Positions 7,845 to 16,360 are shown, counted from the first letter of the stretch. The stretch is DNA of 35,765 bases from Methanofastidiosum sp. (GCA_020854815.1 JAHKLW010000078.1:1-35765), one strand, 5' to 3'. Made by a program: numbers and translations. Notes: generated from the sequence alone by a model not told the origin.

Positions 7845-8489
7845 TTGAAAGAAGCCGTATTACGAGCGGTGAAGAAGGCGAAGGAAACTTCAAAGCCGAG
7901 AAACTTCACACAGTCAATGGAGATGAGCATAAATCTCCAAGGACTAGACATGAAAAAAACACAAAATCGAATCAAAGAAGACTTTGTTTTACCTAATGGA
8001 AGGGGCAAAGATGTAAAAATTGGGATCTTTGCTTCAGGCGATATGGCACAAAGAGCCAAAAAGGAAAACTTGTCAATATTTGATCAAGAAGATATAGACA
8101 AACTTGCAAAGGACAAAAAGCTTGCAAAAAAAGTTGCAAATAGTCACGATTTTTTCATAGCGCAAACAGATTTTATGACCCTAATTGGTAAATCATTAGG
8201 CCCAATTTTTGCGCCAAGAGGAAAAACACCTGCACCTTTACCTCCAACTGCTCCGCTCGAACCTATATTGAATAAAATGAAAAAGACAGTGAAGATAAAA
8301 AGCTACAACCAATCTGTGATTCACATGTTTGTTGGGTCCGAAAAAATGGAAGATGAAATGTTGGCAGAAAACATTTCAGAAATAATTAAGTTTTTTGAAA
8401 AGAAACTTGAGAAGGGATACGACAACATAAAGTCAATCTACATAAAGACTTCTATGGGACCCGCAGTAAAACTGGAGGATTTTAAATGA
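7845..8489 (+). CDS. rpl1: 50S ribosomal protein L1
   Basis: This is the L1-stalk protein. In related methanogens it also represses its own operon by binding its mRNA; whether that holds here is not shown. It has the two-domain L1 fold, with an N-terminal IKEDFVLPNGRGKDVKIGIFA segment, the middle RGKTPAPLPPTAPLEP region, and a C-terminal IKTSMGPAVKL. The length is 214 aa. The start is TTG 7845 with a strong GGAGGA at 7833-7838, a weak start codon compensated by a good ribosome-binding site. The end overlaps L10 by four bases (ATGA). Confidence 0.97.
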   Translation: MKEAVLRAVKKAKETSKPRNFTQSMEMSINLQGLDMKKTQNRIKEDFVLPNGRGKDVKIGIFASGDMAQRAKKENLSIFDQEDIDKLAKDKKLAKKVANSHDFFIAQTDFMTLIGKSLGPIFAPRGKTPAPLPPTAPLEPILNKMKKTVKIKSYNQSVIHMFVGSEKMEDEMLAENISEIIKFFEKKLEKGYDNIKSIYIKTSMGPAVKLEDFK

Positions 8490-9496
8490 AGGGAAGAGTT
8501 GCAGTTAAAGGGGACATAGCTGGATGGAAAACAGAAGAGGTAAATTCACTAAGAGATATGATTAATTCTTCTCCTGTTGTAGGGATAGTTGATCTTGAGA
8601 ATATACCTGCGAAACAGTTACAAAATATAAGGGAAGAACTGAGGGGCAAAGTTACTTTTAGAATGTCAAAAAATAAATTAATGAAGATTTCTCTTGAAAA
8701 AACTGAAAAGGAACAACTAAAGGATCATATTAATGCCGGAGCAGCTTTCATCTTTTCTAGCGAGAATCCTTTCAAAATTCATCGACTTTTACAAAAATCA
8801 AAAGCACCTGCACCGGCAAAACCAGGTGACATTGCAAAAGCTGATATCATAATCCCTCAAGGAAGTACTGGATTGCCACCAGGTCCACTTGTAAGTGAAC
8901 TTCAAACTCTAGGAGTTCCAGCTAAAATTGACAAAGGTTCAATATCTATTGAGAGAGAGACAGTATTTGTAAAACATGGAGAGGTAATATCCAAAAAAGT
9001 CAGTGAAATTCTTTCTCAACTTAAAATTGAACCAATGGAAGTTGGCGCAAATTTGACAGCTGCTTATGAAAATGGATTATTATTCAAGAAAGATGTTCTT
9101 AGTATTGACGACGTCGAAACTAGAAGCAATATAATAAAGGCATTTTCAAATGCTTTGGCGCTATCATTCGATAGAAGAATATTTACAAAACAGAGTATAA
9201 AGCTATTAATACAACAAGCTACTATCAAATCAAAATCCTTGGCAATTGGTGCAAACATAGTTTCTCCTGAGACCATTGGACCAATAATGTCAAAGAGCGT
9301 TGCCCAAGTTCTCAGCTTATCTAGGTTGTTAGACAGTGCTGCGTTGGACGATGAACTTAAAAATAAGCTCAATGTATCTCACTCAGCAGTTCCTGCCGAA
9401 ACAAAAGTAGCTCAAAATAAAGTTGAAGAAAATAAAGATGATAAAGATAAAGATGGGGAAGCCGGATTAGAAGGTCTAGGAGCCCTATTTGGTTAA
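8486..9496 (+). CDS. rpl10: 50S ribosomal protein L10 (P0)
   Basis: This protein anchors the L12 stalk dimers on 23S rRNA. It shows an N-terminal rRNA-binding domain ([28 protein letters not shown]), an archaeal/eukaryotic P0 insertion domain, helical spine segments for L12 binding near residues 210-300, and an acidic lysine-rich tail ending LEGLGALFG. That same terminal motif is found in L12 just downstream and recruits translation factors. The length of 336 aa is normal. The ATG overlaps the L1 stop. Confidence 0.98.
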   Translation: MKGRVAVKGDIAGWKTEEVNSLRDMINSSPVVGIVDLENIPAKQLQNIREELRGKVTFRMSKNKLMKISLEKTEKEQLKDHINAGAAFIFSSENPFKIHRLLQKSKAPAPAKPGDIAKADIIIPQGSTGLPPGPLVSELQTLGVPAKIDKGSISIERETVFVKHGEVISKKVSEILSQLKIEPMEVGANLTAAYENGLLFKKDVLSIDDVETRSNIIKAFSNALALSFDRRIFTKQSIKLLIQQATIKSKSLAIGANIVSPETIGPIMSKSVAQVLSLSRLLDSAALDDELKNKLNVSHSAVPAETKVAQNKVEENKDDKDKDGEAGLEGLGALFG

Positions 9497-9513
9497 TTAA
9501 TGGAGGTGTGATT

Positions 9514-9828
9514 ATGGAATATGTATATGCTGCGATGATCCTTCATGAGGCTAAGAAGGAAATAAATGAAGCGAATTTAAACAGTGTTTTAAAAGCTGCT
9601 GGAGTAGCAGTTGATGAGGCCAGAATTAAAGCTCTTGTATCTTCATTGGAAGATGTAGATATTGAGGAAGCTATAAGCTCTGCTTCAATGCCAGTTGCTC
9701 AAGCACCTGTAGCTGCACCAGCAGCAGGAGCTTCAGACCACAAGGCTTCTGGAGAATCAAAGAAGGAAGAAAAGAAAGAAGAAGCAGAAGAATCAGCACT
9801 TGAAGGTTTGGGTGCTCTCTTCGGTTAA
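9514..9828 (+). CDS. rpl12: 50S ribosomal protein L12 (P1)
   Basis: This is the acidic stalk protein present in multiple copies on L10. It has an N-terminal dimerisation domain ([18 protein letters not shown]), an alanine-rich hinge, a charged segment and the terminal EGLGALFG motif. ATG 9514 follows GGAGGTG at 9502-9508; the in-frame GTG at 9508 is part of that ribosome-binding site, so it is not the start. The length is 104 aa. Its last 36 bases overlap the 3' end of rlmE on the other strand. Confidence 0.97.
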   Translation: MEYVYAAMILHEAKKEINEANLNSVLKAAGVAVDEARIKALVSSLEDVDIEEAISSASMPVAQAPVAAPAAGASDHKASGESKKEEKKEEAEESALEGLGALFG

Positions 9829-10437
9829 TTCTGTATCTTCTATTTTTATTTTTCTCTTTTTAAATCCTTTACATATTATGTAAGTTTCACGACTTGACGA
9901 TCTTGAAGATTCTGGTTTTGAAATTTTAACATAATAAAAATCTTTTTTCATATCATCGACCAAGGCTTTTGTAAATTCTCCTTGAAATATTTTTATTAAT
10001 AGATTTCCTTTATACTGTAAAAAATCTGAACATAATCCTAGAGCTCTGTAACAAAGGTCGATAGATTTTTGATGATCCATAGATCTAATTCCTGAAGTAT
10101 TTGGAGCAAGATCGGATATGATTGTATTAAATTCATTGTTAAGTTCCTTTATTCTAGTTATAGTTGAATCTTCAAATATGTCTCCCCGAATGAAATATGA
10201 GTTGGAAAATTTGTCTTTGACTGTTCTTAAATCAATTCCTACAACTAACCCCGTTTCTCCTACCAATGTTGATGATATTTGCATCCACCCACCTGGGGCA
10301 GCACCCAAATCTAAAACGCTATATCCCTTTTTTATTATATTGAATTTTTTGTTTAGTTGAATTAGTTTAAATGATGCTCTAGACTTATAACCCTCTCTTT
10401 TTGCCATTCGGTGATAGCCATCTTTTTGCTGATACAT
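9793..10437 (-). CDS. rlmE: RlmE/FtsJ-type rRNA 2'-O-methyltransferase
   Basis: This SAM-dependent enzyme probably methylates a uridine 2'-OH in the 23S rRNA A-loop. The N-terminal YKSRASFKL and the SAM motif [11 protein letters not shown] are diagnostic. The catalytic tetrad appears intact as K24, D109, K149 and E184. Length 214 aa. The message appears leaderless: TTTAAA at 10461-10466 lies about 26 bp before ATG 10437. The gene runs into rpl12 tail-to-tail, sharing 36 bp. The last ~25 residues are charged and not conserved. Confidence 0.94.
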   Translation of the reverse strand: MYQQKDGYHRMAKREGYKSRASFKLIQLNKKFNIIKKGYSVLDLGAAPGGWMQISSTLVGETGLVVGIDLRTVKDKFSNSYFIRGDIFEDSTITRIKELNNEFNTIISDLAPNTSGIRSMDHQKSIDLCYRALGLCSDFLQYKGNLLIKIFQGEFTKALVDDMKKDFYYVKISKPESSRSSSRETYIICKGFKKRKIKIEDTELTEESTQTFKC

Positions 10438-10460
10438 AATAAGTAATATATAAAAACTCT

Positions 10461-10466
10461 TTTAAA
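10461..10466. promoter_or_regulatory. Bidirectional TATA box, rlmE / TPR-J protein
   Basis: The palindromic TTTAAA is centred 24.5 bp before GTG 10488 on the plus strand and 26.5 bp before ATG 10437 on the minus strand. Both distances suit leaderless transcripts. Neither start has a ribosome-binding site, which fits. TATATAAA-like bases at 10447-10453 are a less well-placed alternative for rlmE. Confidence 0.45.
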
Positions 10467-10487
10467 TGTATATTTTTCCCTAGGAAT

Positions 10488-11948
10488 GTGTCAAATCTAC
10501 TTGATTCTGCATCTTATTGGAATTCAAAAGGAATAATTCTTGATAGAATGGGAAAGCATAAAGATGCATTAGAATGTTTTGAAAAGGCAAGGGCCATTGA
10601 TCCACAAGATGTAGACGTAATAACGAATATCGGAATATCATTTGATAAACTAGGAAAACCGGAAGAAGCGCTGAAGTTTTATGAAGTAGCTCTCCAAAAA
10701 AATGAAGACACTAAGACTATTTATAATAAAGGGATATCACTATCAAAGATGGGGAGATACTCTGAAGCTGTTAATTGTTTTAAAAAAGTTCTAAACGAAG
10801 AAAAAAATAACAAAAATGCAATTATTAATCTCGCCATTGCACTCCAAAAAATGGATAGACTAGAAGAAGCCATCTCAATTCTAAAAGAATGGGGTGAGTT
10901 TGACTACATATATACAAGGGCTCATCTAATGCTTGAAAATGGAAAAAAACAGATCGAAGATTCAATAAATCTATTGCAAATGTGTTTGAATGAAAACTCT
11001 GAAAGTATACCCTCTCTGGAGAATATTGCGTATGCTTTAAAGATGATAGGAATGAATGGAGATTCAATAAGATACTCAGAAAATGTTAGGCATCTTTACT
11101 CAGAAAGAAGGAAAGTAGAAGAAAAAATCAAAACTTTAAAAGAACTATTAGTCAATTGTATTTCTAATTATGAAAAAATAGGTGAGACTTTAGTAACAAA
11201 AAAAGATTTAGGTAAAAATTATAACTTTTATAAAGATATCTTTGAGGGACTATATCGAGATATTATATTGATTGACGAGGATTATTCCTCATTTTTGGAA
11301 AATTACGGAAAAAGATCAATATCCTCATCTAATGTGTATATACAAGAGCTTCTACTTAGGACTAACAACTTAAATCAGAGTCTAAATGCATTAAAAATCA
11401 AAATAGAAGAAGGTATAGGGAGGCCAAGTCTTAGGTATATTTTTTATATACTCGATTCATTTGAGAGGAAGAAAGAATCTGAAATTCAGGTATATTTAAT
11501 TAATAATGGAGACATGGATGCTTTTGACATATCTGTGTTAATAGAAAAAAACAAGGATTTGAATATACCAAAGATTGAAGATAAAATAGACTCCCTTAAG
11601 TCTATGGAATATAGATCATACACTATTCATCTTAAACCTAAACACGAAGGAGTATTTGAGATCAATACTTTTTGTAATTATAGAGGAAATGAAATTTATG
11701 AAACTGAGATGATTTATCCATTAGAAATACCTTATTTATCTGATGAGGACTCACTAAATCTGATTTCTTATCTAAAAGTCTTAAGATTGGATATGGATAC
11801 AACAGCAGAGGAAATAAGGAGAAGATGGAAGGAACTGTCTAAACATTACCATCCCGATACAACTCAAGATGAAAAAGAAAAAATCATAAAAGAAAGTATT
11901 CTAAAAGAAATTAACGAAGCTTATGAAGGATTGAAGAACTATTATTAG
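10488..11948 (+). CDS. TPR-repeat protein with C-terminal J domain
   Basis: The N-terminal ~150 residues are tetratricopeptide repeats (WNSKGIILDRMGKHKDALE, ITNIGISFDKLGKPEEALKF, YNKGISLSKMGRYSEAVN). A middle section of coiled-coil and beta-rich character follows (about 200-420). The C terminus carries a DnaJ-type J domain with HPD at residues 455-457 and the helices RRRWKELSKHYHPD and LKEINEAYEGL. J domains stimulate Hsp70 (DnaK) ATPase; TPRs bind proteins. A co-chaperone or assembly adaptor role is inferred. It lacks the G/F and zinc-finger parts of DnaJ, so it is not canonical DnaJ. The start is GTG 10488, apparently leaderless. It is divergent from rlmE. Confidence 0.85.
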   Translation: MSNLLDSASYWNSKGIILDRMGKHKDALECFEKARAIDPQDVDVITNIGISFDKLGKPEEALKFYEVALQKNEDTKTIYNKGISLSKMGRYSEAVNCFKKVLNEEKNNKNAIINLAIALQKMDRLEEAISILKEWGEFDYIYTRAHLMLENGKKQIEDSINLLQMCLNENSESIPSLENIAYALKMIGMNGDSIRYSENVRHLYSERRKVEEKIKTLKELLVNCISNYEKIGETLVTKKDLGKNYNFYKDIFEGLYRDIILIDEDYSSFLENYGKRSISSSNVYIQELLLRTNNLNQSLNALKIKIEEGIGRPSLRYIFYILDSFERKKESEIQVYLINNGDMDAFDISVLIEKNKDLNIPKIEDKIDSLKSMEYRSYTIHLKPKHEGVFEINTFCNYRGNEIYETEMIYPLEIPYLSDEDSLNLISYLKVLRLDMDTTAEEIRRRWKELSKHYHPDTTQDEKEKIIKESILKEINEAYEGLKNYY

Positions 11949-11961
11949 ATTTCGCAACATC

Positions 11962-11986
11962 ATTCCATCAAAATTTCCGATGGAAT
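11962..11986 (+). terminator. 8-bp inverted repeat after the TPR-J gene
   Basis: ATTCCATC (11962-11969) and GATGGAAT (11979-11986) form a perfect 8-bp stem with a 9-base loop. It sits 14 bases after the stop and 6 bases before the next TATA box. It could be a terminator, although no T-run follows, or an operator just upstream of the BRE/TATA of the S-layer-like gene. Confidence 0.4.
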
Positions 11987-11991
11987 AGCAA

Positions 11992-12000
11992 GATATAAAA
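11992..12000 (+). promoter_or_regulatory. TATA box of the S-layer-like gene
   Basis: GATATAAAA is centred about 27 bp before ATG 12023, so the transcript is probably leaderless. Confidence 0.5.
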
Positions 12001-12022
12001 ATTAATTAAAGAACTAACAGGT

Positions 12023-12907
12023 ATGAAATCAAAAATATGTTCAATATTAGTATTGATATTGATACTTCAACTCATTTTCATAAACCCTGCAACATCTGCA
12101 AATGTTCCAAGATCTTTTTTTGTGGATACCACTAACGGTCAACCACAATCAATAATAGTAGTTGGGAAAAATGCAGCGTCTATGGATTCAATATCGGGAA
12201 GCTTAATTATTACAAAAATTCAAGCTGAAGCTTATTATGAAAATTTTGTTTATGTCACCATAACCGGATCGAGAATAGTAGAGGCTTCGAATGAACAATT
12301 AATCACGTTAGATCCTTCAACAATGAGTTTGACTTGGAGAGATGATAAAGGAAACACTGGTATTTTCAGTTATAGCCAATCTATTGAAATAATTAATCTT
12401 AGATTCAATACAACAGATCCAAATAATCTAAAAATTTATATTGCTCAAAATCAAAATCCTTTAAATATATTAACTCCAGATCTTAATAGAAACGTTACTA
12501 TTTCTCCCGATTATTCTCTTGAATTATTGGATAGTAATGGAAATAATCCTGGACTTTATAACTCTGGAGGAAACCTAAGATTCAATGTAATATTCACAAA
12601 ACAACAACCTGGAGCATTTCAACAAGTTAAAGTCAATATATGGGAGCCTGAAAAATTGATAACTAACGATGAAGGATTAATGGAGAACGATGCTAAAAAT
12701 AATAATCTTATACTTGTAGGGGGGCCAGTTGCAAATAGGCTTGTAGCGAATCTAGTTAGAGAAGGAAAATCCAAAGTTGATTGGTATAATTCGCAGGGAG
12801 AGACTGAATACATATCAAATGGTTTATACGGCCGTGACGTGATTATTGTCGCAGGGGCAGATAGGGAAAAGACAAGAGACGCAGTAATTCGATTGATTAA
12901 TTCTTAA
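12023..12907 (+). CDS. Small secreted S-layer-like protein
   Basis: A signal peptide is obvious: MKSKICSI followed by a hydrophobic stretch and a likely cut after ATSA near residue 26. After it, SIIVVGKNAASMDSISGSL resembles the N-terminal S-layer module of methanogens. The C-terminal NLILVGGPVANRLVANL with RDVIIVAGADREKTRDA resembles the C-terminal module (Pfam S_layer_N/S_layer_C type). Only about 160 residues lie between, so it is much shorter than a principal S-layer glycoprotein. It has several N-x-S/T sites. It could be an accessory surface protein. No membrane anchor is visible at the C terminus. The message appears leaderless. Confidence 0.75.
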   Translation: MKSKICSILVLILILQLIFINPATSANVPRSFFVDTTNGQPQSIIVVGKNAASMDSISGSLIITKIQAEAYYENFVYVTITGSRIVEASNEQLITLDPSTMSLTWRDDKGNTGIFSYSQSIEIINLRFNTTDPNNLKIYIAQNQNPLNILTPDLNRNVTISPDYSLELLDSNGNNPGLYNSGGNLRFNVIFTKQQPGAFQQVKVNIWEPEKLITNDEGLMENDAKNNNLILVGGPVANRLVANLVREGKSKVDWYNSQGETEYISNGLYGRDVIIVAGADREKTRDAVIRLINS

Positions 12908-12938
12908 TCACTCTATTCGAAGTCAATATCTATATAGA

Positions 12939-12948
12939 ATTATAAATA
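12939..12948 (+). promoter_or_regulatory. TATA box of the cysteine-cluster gene
   Basis: ATTATAAATA is centred about 28 bp before ATG 12972, giving a leaderless or very short-leader message for the next two genes. Confidence 0.45.
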
Positions 12949-12971
12949 TCTCCATAGGAAATGAAGGGGTT

Positions 12972-13430
12972 ATGATGAAAGAAGTATTAGTACTATATGC
13001 TGGTCAAAAATACAAATGTAAACAATGCGGAGAATGTTGTAGAGTTAGAGGGGTTCCACTTACATTATTTGATATCGAAAGAATCGAAAAGAATACTAAT
13101 AAAGATTTTGCATTGTACGATATTTCTAGAAAAAGATTTGTAATAGAAAAAAGGATTTGGGATAATGGCTGTGTATTTTTAGACGATATGAATTGCACCA
13201 TCCATAAATTTAAGCCCTTGATTTGCCGACTCTTCCCACTAGGAGTTTTTTATAACCCTATATCTGAATCAGATACCCCTCACATATTGAAAAATGGAGA
13301 AAAGGCATACATATATGTCGATGTATCTTGTCCTGGAATTGGAAACGAAGGGGAACCTTTTGACATTGAAAAAATTTTAGAATTGTGCCAGAAAATTAAA
13401 ATTGAAATGGCTTATACATTGAACTTGTAG
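12972..13430 (+). CDS. YkgJ-type cysteine-cluster protein
   Basis: This small soluble protein has the metal-binding signature CKQCGECCR near residues 15-23, plus further cysteines in CVFLDDMNCTIHKFKPLICRLFPLG spaced segments and VSCPG. This is the pattern of the zinc- or iron-chelating YkgJ family. The conserved C-x-I-H...P-x-x-C-R-x-F-P order is intact. The biochemical role of the family is poorly known; a metal or Fe-S centre is expected. Two adjacent ATGs (12972, 12975) are possible. It is followed 7 bases later by the PUA protein, with which it is probably co-transcribed. Confidence 0.85.
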   Translation: MMKEVLVLYAGQKYKCKQCGECCRVRGVPLTLFDIERIEKNTNKDFALYDISRKRFVIEKRIWDNGCVFLDDMNCTIHKFKPLICRLFPLGVFYNPISESDTPHILKNGEKAYIYVDVSCPGIGNEGEPFDIEKILELCQKIKIEMAYTLNL

Positions 13431-13437
13431 GTATTTT

Positions 13438-13902
13438 ATGAAACTCTTAGAAGGGAAAAAACTGGATAATATTAAAAAAACAATAGAAAACTATGGTGGA
13501 ATCTTTGAGTTAAGTGAAAACAATCTATTGGCGATAGTTGGGGATGACGTATTTTTGGTAAACAAACTAATTTATGAAAAGATTCTAGGTGAAAAAATAA
13601 ATGAAAACTTAGTTTCGATTGGGGCACAAATTGGAAAATTCCAAAAAGGTAATTTTTTATTAGGTTTAGAATGCTATCTAATAATGGCATCTTCTTCAAA
13701 AAAATCAAAATTGAATGAAAAAGGTGCTTCTTTATTCTTATATGGGCGGGATGTTTTTGTCAAGAATATAGTCAATCCACCAAAAAAAGGTTATACAATA
13801 GTTTCGAATATAAGAAACGAAGTGATTGGCATTGGTAAATTTGATGGAAAGATGTTGAATAATGTTATTGATAGAGGGTCATATCTTCGAACTCTTGAAT
13901 AA
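13438..13902 (+). CDS. NIP7-like PUA-domain protein
   Basis: The 154-residue protein has an N-terminal alpha/beta domain (residues 1-85) and a C-terminal PUA RNA-binding domain. The PUA part includes ASLFLYGRDVFVKNI, then VSNIRNEVIGIGKFDG. That two-domain plan and size match archaeal homologues of NIP7, a large-subunit ribosome biogenesis factor. A role in rRNA processing is inferred from the family. The ATG lies seven bases after the previous stop with only a weak AGGT-type ribosome-binding site. Confidence 0.72.
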   Translation: MKLLEGKKLDNIKKTIENYGGIFELSENNLLAIVGDDVFLVNKLIYEKILGEKINENLVSIGAQIGKFQKGNFLLGLECYLIMASSSKKSKLNEKGASLFLYGRDVFVKNIVNPPKKGYTIVSNIRNEVIGIGKFDGKMLNNVIDRGSYLRTLE

Positions 13903-13951
13903 TGTTTAGTTTAAAACAATGAATGTTAAATTTGTTACACTAAGGTCATCA

Positions 13952-13960
13952 GATTTAAAA
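13952..13960 (+). promoter_or_regulatory. TATA box of argF
   Basis: GATTTAAAA predicts a start near 13982, leaving a short leader that begins right at the GGTGAT ribosome-binding site (13983-13988). Confidence 0.5.
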
Positions 13961-13993
13961 GGCATTTTTAATTTCTTCATTCGGTGATACTTA

Positions 13994-14911
13994 ATGGTAG
14001 TTAATATGAAAGGCAAGCATCTTGCTTCTTTACATGATCTTACGAAAGAAGAAATATGGCAAATATTGAAAACGGCCGAAACTTTAAAAATTAAACAGAA
14101 AACAGGGGAACGACACGAATTATTATACGGTAAAACTTTAGCAATGATATTCCAGAAGCCATCAACGAGAACAAGGGTGTCGTTTGAAGTTGGAATGAAA
14201 CAATTAGGTGGGCACGCCTTATACTTATCCTCTACAGATCTTCAATTAGGAAGGGGGGAAACAGTGGGCGACACAGGTGCAGTTCTTGCCCGTTACTGCG
14301 ATGGGATAATGGCAAGGGTATTTTCACATGACAATATTATAGAACTATGTAAACATTCAACTGTTCCAGTTATAAACGGTTTATCAGATCTTTTACATCC
14401 ATGTCAATGCCTGGCTGATTTAGAAACAATTCTTGAAAAGAAACAAGAATTTAAAGGACTTAAATTGGCATTTGTCGGCGATGGAAACAACGTTTGTCAT
14501 TCTCTAATGTTTGGATCTGCAAAAGTAGGAATGGATATGACTGTGGTCTGTCCAAAAGGCTACGAACCTGACAAACAAATTGAAAAAATGGCACTAGAAG
14601 ATGGGCTTAAACTTGAGATAACAAACGATCCAAAAGGTGTTAAAGGCGCAGATGTAATTTACACAGACGTATGGGCAAGTATGGGGAAAGACAAAGAACA
14701 TGAAGACAGAGTAAAAGTATTCAAACCTTACCAGGTAAATGAAAAATTAGTTTCACAAGCACAAGACGACTGCATAGTTATGCACTGCTTACCTGCACAT
14801 AGGGGAGAAGAAATAACTGATGAAGTTGTCGATGGTCCACATTCAGTTGTACTTGACCAAGCCGAGAATAGAAACCATGCACAAAAAGCTGTAATGGCAC
14901 TTTTAATGTAA
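13994..14911 (+). CDS. argF: Ornithine carbamoyltransferase
   Basis: This enzyme transfers the carbamoyl group from carbamoyl phosphate to ornithine, giving citrulline in arginine synthesis. The carbamoyl-phosphate site S-T-R-T-R is at residues 57-61, HPCQ at 135-138 and the ornithine-site HCLPA at 264-268. These distinguish it from aspartate carbamoyltransferase. The 305 aa length is typical. ATG 13994 is supported by GGTGAT five bases upstream. It is a single-gene transcript, closed by a clear hairpin/T-run terminator. No other arginine genes are in the window. Confidence 0.98.
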   Translation: MVVNMKGKHLASLHDLTKEEIWQILKTAETLKIKQKTGERHELLYGKTLAMIFQKPSTRTRVSFEVGMKQLGGHALYLSSTDLQLGRGETVGDTGAVLARYCDGIMARVFSHDNIIELCKHSTVPVINGLSDLLHPCQCLADLETILEKKQEFKGLKLAFVGDGNNVCHSLMFGSAKVGMDMTVVCPKGYEPDKQIEKMALEDGLKLEITNDPKGVKGADVIYTDVWASMGKDKEHEDRVKVFKPYQVNEKLVSQAQDDCIVMHCLPAHRGEEITDEVVDGPHSVVLDQAENRNHAQKAVMALLM

Positions 14912-14940
14912 ATAGATTATTAATCTATTAATCTTTTTTT
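14911..14940 (+). terminator. Hairpin and T-run terminator after argF
   Basis: AATAGATT (14911-14918) and AATCTATT (14922-14929) form a perfect 8-bp stem with a 3-base loop, followed by TTTTTTT at 14934-14940. This is a textbook intrinsic-type signal and starts in the stop codon itself. Confidence 0.7.
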
Positions 14941-15002
14941 ATATTTATTTTTTGATTACACCATCTCTTATTCTAACTAAAAAGCATTAAAAATCTAGAA
15001 AA

Positions 15003-15011
15003 ATATATAAA
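15003..15011 (+). promoter_or_regulatory. TATA box of the PRC-barrel gene
   Basis: ATATATAAA predicts a start near 15033, about ten bases before ATG 15044, close to an AAAGGGA ribosome-binding site. Confidence 0.5.
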
Positions 15012-15043
15012 CTCCTATAATAAAAACTGTAAAAGGGATATTC

Positions 15044-15274
15044 ATGAGGATTTCTAAATTATATGGGCTCGAATTGTATAATACAAAAGGCGAGTACATA
15101 GGCATAATTAACGATATTATTCTCGAAGTTAAAGAAGGAGTTGTCTTTGGACTAGCTGTTGGGCAAGAAAAAGGTATTGACAATATTGCAGTCGGATTCA
15201 AAGATGTTTCTGCTATTGGAGACATCGTTATTGTAAGGGCTAAGAAAGAAGATTCAGTAAAGCTTGGAATGTAA
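15044..15274 (+). CDS. PRC-barrel domain protein
   Basis: This is a 76-residue single PRC-barrel domain: the opening ISKLYGLELYNTKGEYIG, then INDIILEVKEGVVFGLAV, and closing VSAIGDIVIVRA. Stand-alone PRC-barrel proteins are widespread in archaea. Some bind FtsZ or SepF and act in division (the CdpB family), but this copy cannot be assigned to that group by eye. GGGP synthase follows 14 bases downstream and is likely in the same transcript. Confidence 0.88.
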   Translation: MRISKLYGLELYNTKGEYIGIINDIILEVKEGVVFGLAVGQEKGIDNIAVGFKDVSAIGDIVIVRAKKEDSVKLGM

Positions 15275-15288
15275 AATAGGTGCTTAAA

Positions 15289-16023
15289 ATGACAGGTAAA
15301 TTAGAAAAATATCTTTTAGATAAATTACAAAATGAAAAACTTCATTTTTCTTTAATTGACCCCGATAGTTTCTCCATAGATGAAGCAAAGAGTGCAGCAT
15401 CAATTTCCGAAGAGGCTGGCAGTGATGCTATATTGATAGGTGGTTCCACTCATACTTTGGGTAATTATCTTGACATCTTGATAGAATCAATTAAAGCAAG
15501 TACAAAACTCCCTGTGATTATTTTTCCAGGAGGTGTTGCACAAGTATCGCCAAAGGCAGATGCAATTTTATTCATGTCTTATATGAATTCAAGAAATCCT
15601 TATTTTATCACAAAATCTCAAGCTCTCGGAAGTTTCCTAGTAAAAAAAACTGGAATTGAACCAATACCCACTGGCTACCTAGTGGTTGAACCAGGTGAAA
15701 CAGTAGGATGGATGGGCGAAGCTGATCTTATTCCTAGAAAAAAACCCCAAATAGCTGCTGCGTATTCACTAGCCGCACAATACTTGGGGATGAGATTTGT
15801 CTATCTTGAAGCAGGATCAGGCGCTCCTGAAACAGTTACTCCTGAAATGGTGGGGCTTGTAAAAAAGATCATTGATATACCTTTAATTGTGGGGGGTGGG
15901 ATAAGATCTCCAGAATCGGCTAAGAAACTTGCTATGGCGGGAGCAGACATATTTGTAACAGGAACTATTATTGAAAAAGAAAAAGAAAAACTTTTTGACA
16001 TTATAAAAGCCATAAAAAATTAA
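15289..16023 (+). CDS. Geranylgeranylglyceryl phosphate synthase
   Basis: This enzyme makes the first ether bond of archaeal membrane lipids, joining geranylgeranyl diphosphate to sn-glycerol-1-phosphate. The TIM-barrel motifs are all visible: FSLIDPDSF, GGSTHTLGN, VIIFPGGVAQVSPKADA, YLVVEPGETVGW, YLEAGSGAP and IVGGGIRSPE with GADIFVTGT for phosphate binding. ATG 15289 is chosen because AGGTG at 15278-15282 is its ribosome-binding site; the in-frame GTG at 15280 lies within that site. The length is 244 aa. The stop is one base from the end of the convergent RNase P RNA. Confidence 0.97.
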   Translation: MTGKLEKYLLDKLQNEKLHFSLIDPDSFSIDEAKSAASISEEAGSDAILIGGSTHTLGNYLDILIESIKASTKLPVIIFPGGVAQVSPKADAILFMSYMNSRNPYFITKSQALGSFLVKKTGIEPIPTGYLVVEPGETVGWMGEADLIPRKKPQIAAAYSLAAQYLGMRFVYLEAGSGAPETVTPEMVGLVKKIIDIPLIVGGGIRSPESAKKLAMAGADIFVTGTIIEKEKEKLFDIIKAIKN

Positions 16024-16024
16024 A

Positions 16025-16329
16025 GTGGGCGGATTATAGCCCATCTTTTGTAATATTGGCATTGAACTAAGCGACCTACCACAAACCTCAGACCAGGTTT
16101 CATCGGTTTTAGTTTGGTCTTGCACCATGTGGGAAGGTATTCCACCGTTTCCTATGTCTTCTCAGTAGTTTTGGAATTTGTTGCCAAATTCCGTCTACAT
16201 CATTTTCATCAGACAAAGGCCGTTTTTTTCTGTTCCTTTACCTTGGATTTCCCCAAGCATCTTTCGACGCCACATCCTGATCAGGTGGATGGAGCTTCCT
16301 CCCTTAAGGGAAGCCAATATTCCGCCCAC
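16025..16329 (-). ncRNA. rnpB: RNase P RNA (archaeal)
   Basis: Read on the minus strand, the two ends pair perfectly as P1: GTGGGCGGA at 16329-16321 with TCCGCCCAC at 16033-16025. Inside are the conserved blocks in the right order: GGAGGAAGCTCC (CR I-like), ACAGAAA, TGCAAGACCAAAC, GGTAGGTCGC and AAAGATGGGCTATAATCC (CR V-like) near the 3' end. About 305 nt fits an archaeal type A RNA. A TATA box on the minus strand at 16351-16360 predicts a start at about 16329, exactly the first P1 base. The RNA processes tRNA 5' ends. Its 3' end meets the GGGP synthase stop. Confidence 0.92.
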
Positions 16330-16350
16330 ACAATAACTTAATAACGTTGA

Positions 16351-16360
16351 AGATATAAAT
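16351..16360 (-). promoter_or_regulatory. TATA box of rnpB
   Basis: Minus-strand ATTTATATCT is centred 26 bp from base 16329, the 5' end of the P1 helix of RNase P RNA. The agreement supports both calls. Confidence 0.6.

Noticed and set aside
7493-8059. Minus-strand frame across the L11-L1 junction
   Set aside because: It is antisense to two ribosomal protein genes in a conserved operon, with no independent signal.
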